This document shows positions 59,486-64,000 of a DNA stretch of 64,000 nucleotides, piece by piece. Both the position numbers and the translations under genes were made by a program. The notes below the pieces were generated by a model, which was not told the origin of the DNA, ran no database searches, and worked only from the letters and a program-made list of their open reading frames with translations. Source of the DNA: Larimichthys crocea. Its lineage: Eukaryota; Chordata; Actinopteri; Sciaenidae. The stretch is taken from positions 1-64,000 of the forward strand of contig NW_020859554.1 of assembly GCF_000972845.2 (NCBI RefSeq), given 5' to 3'. Positions within the stretch are counted from its first letter, which is position 1, and each line of letters starts with the position of its first letter.

Positions 59486-62400
59486 CACCCAGTACCCTCC
59501 AGCTCTCATGGCGTGGTGGTGTGTCTGAACTCTTTTGCTACTCAATATGTCATTAATAACCACGTAAATAATGATATTATTAGTGCCATAATAATAAGGT
59601 CCATAACAATGCTGAATTTCCCTTAAGGAAGTGTTTTGTGTCACTTTCATGGTGTTGTTGATGACAGATGATGTTGTGTGGGGGTAATGAGGTTTTGTCA
59701 TTTTATTTTGCCAATGTAACGTTCTGCCTCAAAAGAAAAAGTGAGGCCAGCAACAGACTTTTGTTCAACAAGCACACAGAGGCCAGAAAGGAAAGTGTGT
59801 AGACACAGCAGACAGGCCAAGACATAAGAGGCTCAACTGGGAGGGGAGCAGTAGGCAGGATGGGCATCAGAGAGGCAATGACAGCATGTAGAGCCAGAAT
59901 ATTTTATATGTAACTCATGAAATGAAGACTTTATTGAGACCAAACGAGAGTTGGTGATTGTTGGAACAATGAAAACACTAACCAAGACGGGTTTAGTGAG
60001 TTTCATTTTGTTTCTGTCAACTCTGAATTTAAACAGTCCACACCATGCCACTTCCATCAGTGCACTTTTATTTATTGTAATTGTTATTGTATTGTGTTTA
60101 TATGAGGGGCATTTTATGCCAACACACTATACTAAAAACGTGTGTATAGCGCCTATGCGATGACATCAAACCTCTAACGTGTGTGTGTAAATTCCAATCA
60201 CTTTCAATGGACAGACGGGCGTCACGTAGGCGTCCCGCAGACGCTGCACACGCGTTGTTGCGCATGCTTTGGTGCACCAGCACAGCTACACTCGCTCTGG
60301 AAGCAACTTTCCCAAAATGTTTCCCTCTTTGTTCTAGTGTCTTGTTTTTTCCCCCAGTTGCTTTATGTTTTTTGTTCTGGTGCTGTTAAAAAATCCTGTC
60401 TATTCAAATTCCTAATATTGATGTTGACGAGCCTTAAGCCTTAAGCCTGGCCCCGTCTCTGCCAGACTAATAATGAACATGTCTTCATTGCTTAACTGCA
60501 TAAGCGCTCACACTCGCACGCTTAGACAATCACCTTGGGATAAGATCATGAAAGAGATTACAGTGCCAGGGGGTGTGTTTGTGTGCACAAGCAGCTTTGA
60601 TGTTTTAAATTGAGGAAAGGGGGACGGGAAAGCAGGGCACGAAGTGACATCTTTATACTAGATGGCAACCCTTTAAACATTTGTTAAAAGATTCTCCCAC
60701 TTCCCCCGAAACTGTTTACATCTGGAAGATGCTCCCCAGTGTGTTTTTTTTTCATCACTCTTAGAATAGGGATTTTTTTTTTGGTGCACGGGCAATTAAC
60801 CGTGTGAACTTCCGACTCTAATTAACATTTTTGGCTGGAGAGCTGTGTAAAATATAGAACAACATCGAAGTGAGTTATAATCCCACAATAATTCTGACTT
60901 AATTCTTTCAATTCCCCCGATTTCATTACTTCCTAAGTCCAGTTCCAAAGTACATTCTCTAAAGTTCCTCAGAGTATCATCCCAGGAGGAGTGGTGGTGG
61001 CAATTCACCTTTCTCGGGATGTCATGACCTGTGATTTAAAGGGGGCGTATGAACGTAGATCCAAAAATGACACCCACAGGGTCCTCTCTAGGATGGTATT
61101 ATTTGAAAAGGTCCTCATGAAGAAGACTTGCCTGTTCTCATACCGTTGCTCAAGCTGAAGTCAACTGCTCACATTTCAAATCCAATAATGATACCTATCA
61201 CGTGCTAGTACCCACTCTCGACTCAATAAAACCCAATTAACAGGACTTATATGGAACATCATACGATCTGCACATGTCCAACTTCCTATTGGGTCATTAG
61301 TAATCATCTCACAGAGTGGACGCAAAACTACGTCCAACCATTACAGACACAGCAATATATCACCGTGCATACCTGCGGGGCTTTATCAATCCCTGCAACC
61401 CAGTTCCGTCTGTTCAGTAGGTGACTATGCACATCAATCAATTCACTGCCCCTCTGCTCTAATACTTAATTCTCTTGTTGTGCACTCTCCCGGGACACGT
61501 CTGGCACGCCACATCTGAGGTAAACCTCTATGAAAGGCGGTTTTTATGATGGATGGAATAGGTCGTGTTGCTCCTGCTGTGCAAACTGGGACCTAAAACA
61601 TGAATGCTTATGATTATCCAAGGCCCCATACACTACCACCAGGGAGAGAGTAAGTAAGAGTACATATGGTTGTGTTTGAAACTGTACTTTCATGTTGACA
61701 AGCATTCCTGGCAAACTTCTTTGCTTGTGGAAACGTACAAATAAAAATCTAACTTTTGAATCACTGAATTTTGAGGAGGAAGTAAGGAAGTCAGAAAGGT
61801 TAAACACGTCAAGTCAGTGTTGTATTTTTGAGTCTTAACAAACGAATAATTCAAAATAAGGTTGTTGCGCATACTTCAACCACAATCCATCATATCTTTC
61901 TACCCTTCTTATTCCCAATAGATGTGTCCTAATATGTTTTGTCCACCCTACCGAGGTTAGTTTTGAATGTTTCCTTTAAAAACTAAATATAAAATCTGAA
62001 GTATGTTTGTGTGTGTTGTACAGTTGTGGGTCTGTTCCAACAGCGCAATCAATTTTGTGTGTATTATCAGGCCAAGAAAGTGTGTGGGTAACTATTTATT
62101 ACTGATTTTAAAACGGCTCCGTGCCGCCGTTTTCCCCACCACAAGCGCATCTTTATTACCGCATTAACGCGGCATCTCTCAATCCACCGGCGGACTTAGT
62201 CCTGAAGCTATTTCAGTGCTTGATCTTGGCGGCTGTTGTATGTGAAATGTTGGACAGCCAGCTCGTCTTCCTGGAAACTGCCGTTTTTCCGCCTCTTGAC
62301 GTTGTTTCCACGTCGTCTGGACGGTAGTGGTAGAGCCCGCGAGGCATCACCCGCGGGAACGAGAAGGCACCCCGGTATCGTTAATTCCCACCATGGTAGC

Positions 62401-64000
62401 GGACAAAAACACCCGCACACACCGGCTTTCCTCTTCTAGGCGGGGGGGGGAGGAGGATGCTGAGGCTGGGGATTGAAAACTACCAAGTGATTAGCTCTAG
62501 ATGCTTCTTATTTGCTGCTGGCAGAGAGAGAGTGAGAGAGAGGAGAGGATAAGAGGAGGCTTTTGATGATAGTATTCAGGCTTGCTGGGTGGACATGTTT
62601 GGTCTGGTGTGTGGATACGTCACGGACTCATTTGCCTTTTAATGGTGAAGTTGGTGTTTTTACTGTGCACCTTCAAAAGTTCACGTGACAAGCTGCAAAT
62701 CCCCACCCATTAAACTCCAGGTGGGACAGTTGTTTTGGCATCTGTGGCACACTGCGATTTATGGATTATTTCAATTAATCAATAATTGATGTGATTTGGT
62801 TTATGAATTGTGAAAACGGTGATGTCACCATCAAATGTTGCCCAAAACAGCCAAATATAAGTGTACTATCTATGAGGGGGAAAGAAAAAACATCTTGAAT
62901 CCTTACAACAGACGCTTTCACAATGCTACTAATACTTACTGCATTACGGCTCTGTTCATTAGTGCAGCACGCGCCACTTCCAGTTGAGCCAAAACACCCT
63001 GCACCCATGACACTGTTTGACCTGAATGGAGTGAACCTCCGTTAGTATCCTTGTTTTAACTCCTGCCTTGATATTTTCCTGTTTAATTACTTACATGATA
63101 TATTGAAGATGTTTCTAATAATTTAATGGTACTTGAATAAAAACATGCAAATTGCCACAAACTCATATCCTGTTGTTGATTCAGTCTTCACAGTCTTCAG
63201 CGGTGTGTATGGAGTTCCTCAGTTGTCCTGGCGATTGATTGGTTGAAATGGCTATTCAGAATGAGAACGATTCCATGTAAGAAGAGAAGGCCGAATCAAA
63301 GTAGTAAAATACCATACTATAATGTCTTCAGTCAGTCAGTCAGTCGAGTGACTAATGTTCATTTTTGTCTTTTCGTACCATAATTATTAAAGTTGAGTTT
63401 AATGCATTAAAAAAACCGTTCTGCCTCCACTGTGTCTAAATCATCAGATTATGGTGACGCTATAAATAAATGATATTTTTATTTTGTTTACCCGTAGAAC
63501 ATCCTATCTATGTACCATTTCACAACAGACATTTTAGATTTTGTCATGGCAGGAAACGCACAGGTTTTACTAATACATTAACGACGGCTCTGTTCCATTT
63601 AAGTGTCCAGTAAAAGCCACGCCAGTGGGCCGGCGTACCATCATATCAGCCCTGGAACTGGAACACCTAATGCCAATGAGCCTAATTCATGTATTAATGG
63701 CACAGGTATTCTGCTTATCAACTGCTGGAAAAAAGGTCTATTTACATTAAGTGAATCAACACATCTCTGTCTCAACAAAAAACTGTACATGCACTTGGTA
63801 TTAACTGCAGGAATCTTTTATTGGCTTGTGTGTTATAGGCTTTACTTGCTTTTAACATTATGTCATGTCTGCAAAAAGAGAATGATTGAACTTCTTGTCC
63901 TATCATCGCGAAAAATACCTGGCTGAAAATTGGGTAGTAGAGTAGTAAGTACTCCATTTAAAGCTGGGAAAGTGAGTCTAGTTACCTGTATCTATAGTAG
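59486..64000. other. Downstream region, no gene recognised
   Basis: The start should be the cep85l 3' UTR, but I see no AATAAA in the first ~500 bp. A short repeat shared with 40,660-40,700 lies at about 60,100-60,165. A CpG-richer stretch at 62,110-62,460 might be regulatory, though it has no clear exon. The rest is AT-rich with only short open frames. Confidence 0.45.

Overview
The window is vertebrate, and most likely teleost, genomic DNA. It holds spliced exons with consensus GT/AG borders, no bacterial gene organisation, and a repeat set typical of ray-finned fish: L2, Rex1, Rex3, L1/Tx1, DIRS, a Gmr1-like gypsy element, Tc1 and hAT. The species cannot be named from sequence alone.

The main host gene is cep85l (centrosomal protein 85-like) on the + strand. 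I assemble 13 coding exons from about 9.73 kb to the stop codon at 59,485. The exon phases agree throughout and the coding length is 2,361 nt (786 codons plus stop), against 805 residues recalled for the human protein. Exons 2-10, 12 and 13 match the human protein clearly. Exon 1 is tentative. Exon 11 rests on phase and position. One conserved coiled-coil exon expected between exons 10 and 11 was not found.

Upstream, three minus-strand pieces at 2.4-6.1 kb match the C-terminal part of mcm9, the known chromosomal neighbour of CEP85L. They carry an in-frame stop and frame breaks. Their orientation is opposite to that expected from the human gene order, so this looks like a rearranged remnant.

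Most of the ~50 kb gene is introns filled by mobile elements, many nested. Intron 1 has a Rex1 fragment interrupted by an antisense LINE 3' end that carries a copy of the cep85l intron 2/exon 3 junction. Intron 2 has a Gmr1-like Ty3/gypsy element (integrase before reverse transcriptase), then an L2 element. That L2 is itself interrupted by a second LINE, a LINE/SINE tail repeat and a 2.35-kb element that I propose is a non-autonomous rolling-circle (Helentron/HINE-like) transposon. Intron 4 starts with a 2.6-kb long-terminal-inverted-repeat element. Intron 6 is mostly a Tc1 remnant. Intron 11 holds two further copies and a fragment of the rolling-circle-like family plus a hAT element. Intron 12 holds a DIRS element containing an LTR, which in turn contains a Rex3 LINE. 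The last 4.5 kb shows no gene that I recognise.

The most unusual material is the repeat family at 26.2-28.5, 43.3-45.8 and 47.3-49.7 kb. It has subterminal inverted repeats, a 9-bp 3' hairpin followed by CTAG, a 14-bp internal minisatellite, tandem arrays of hairpin 'heads', and a clean insertion without target-site duplication, provable inside this window from an empty-site paralogue.
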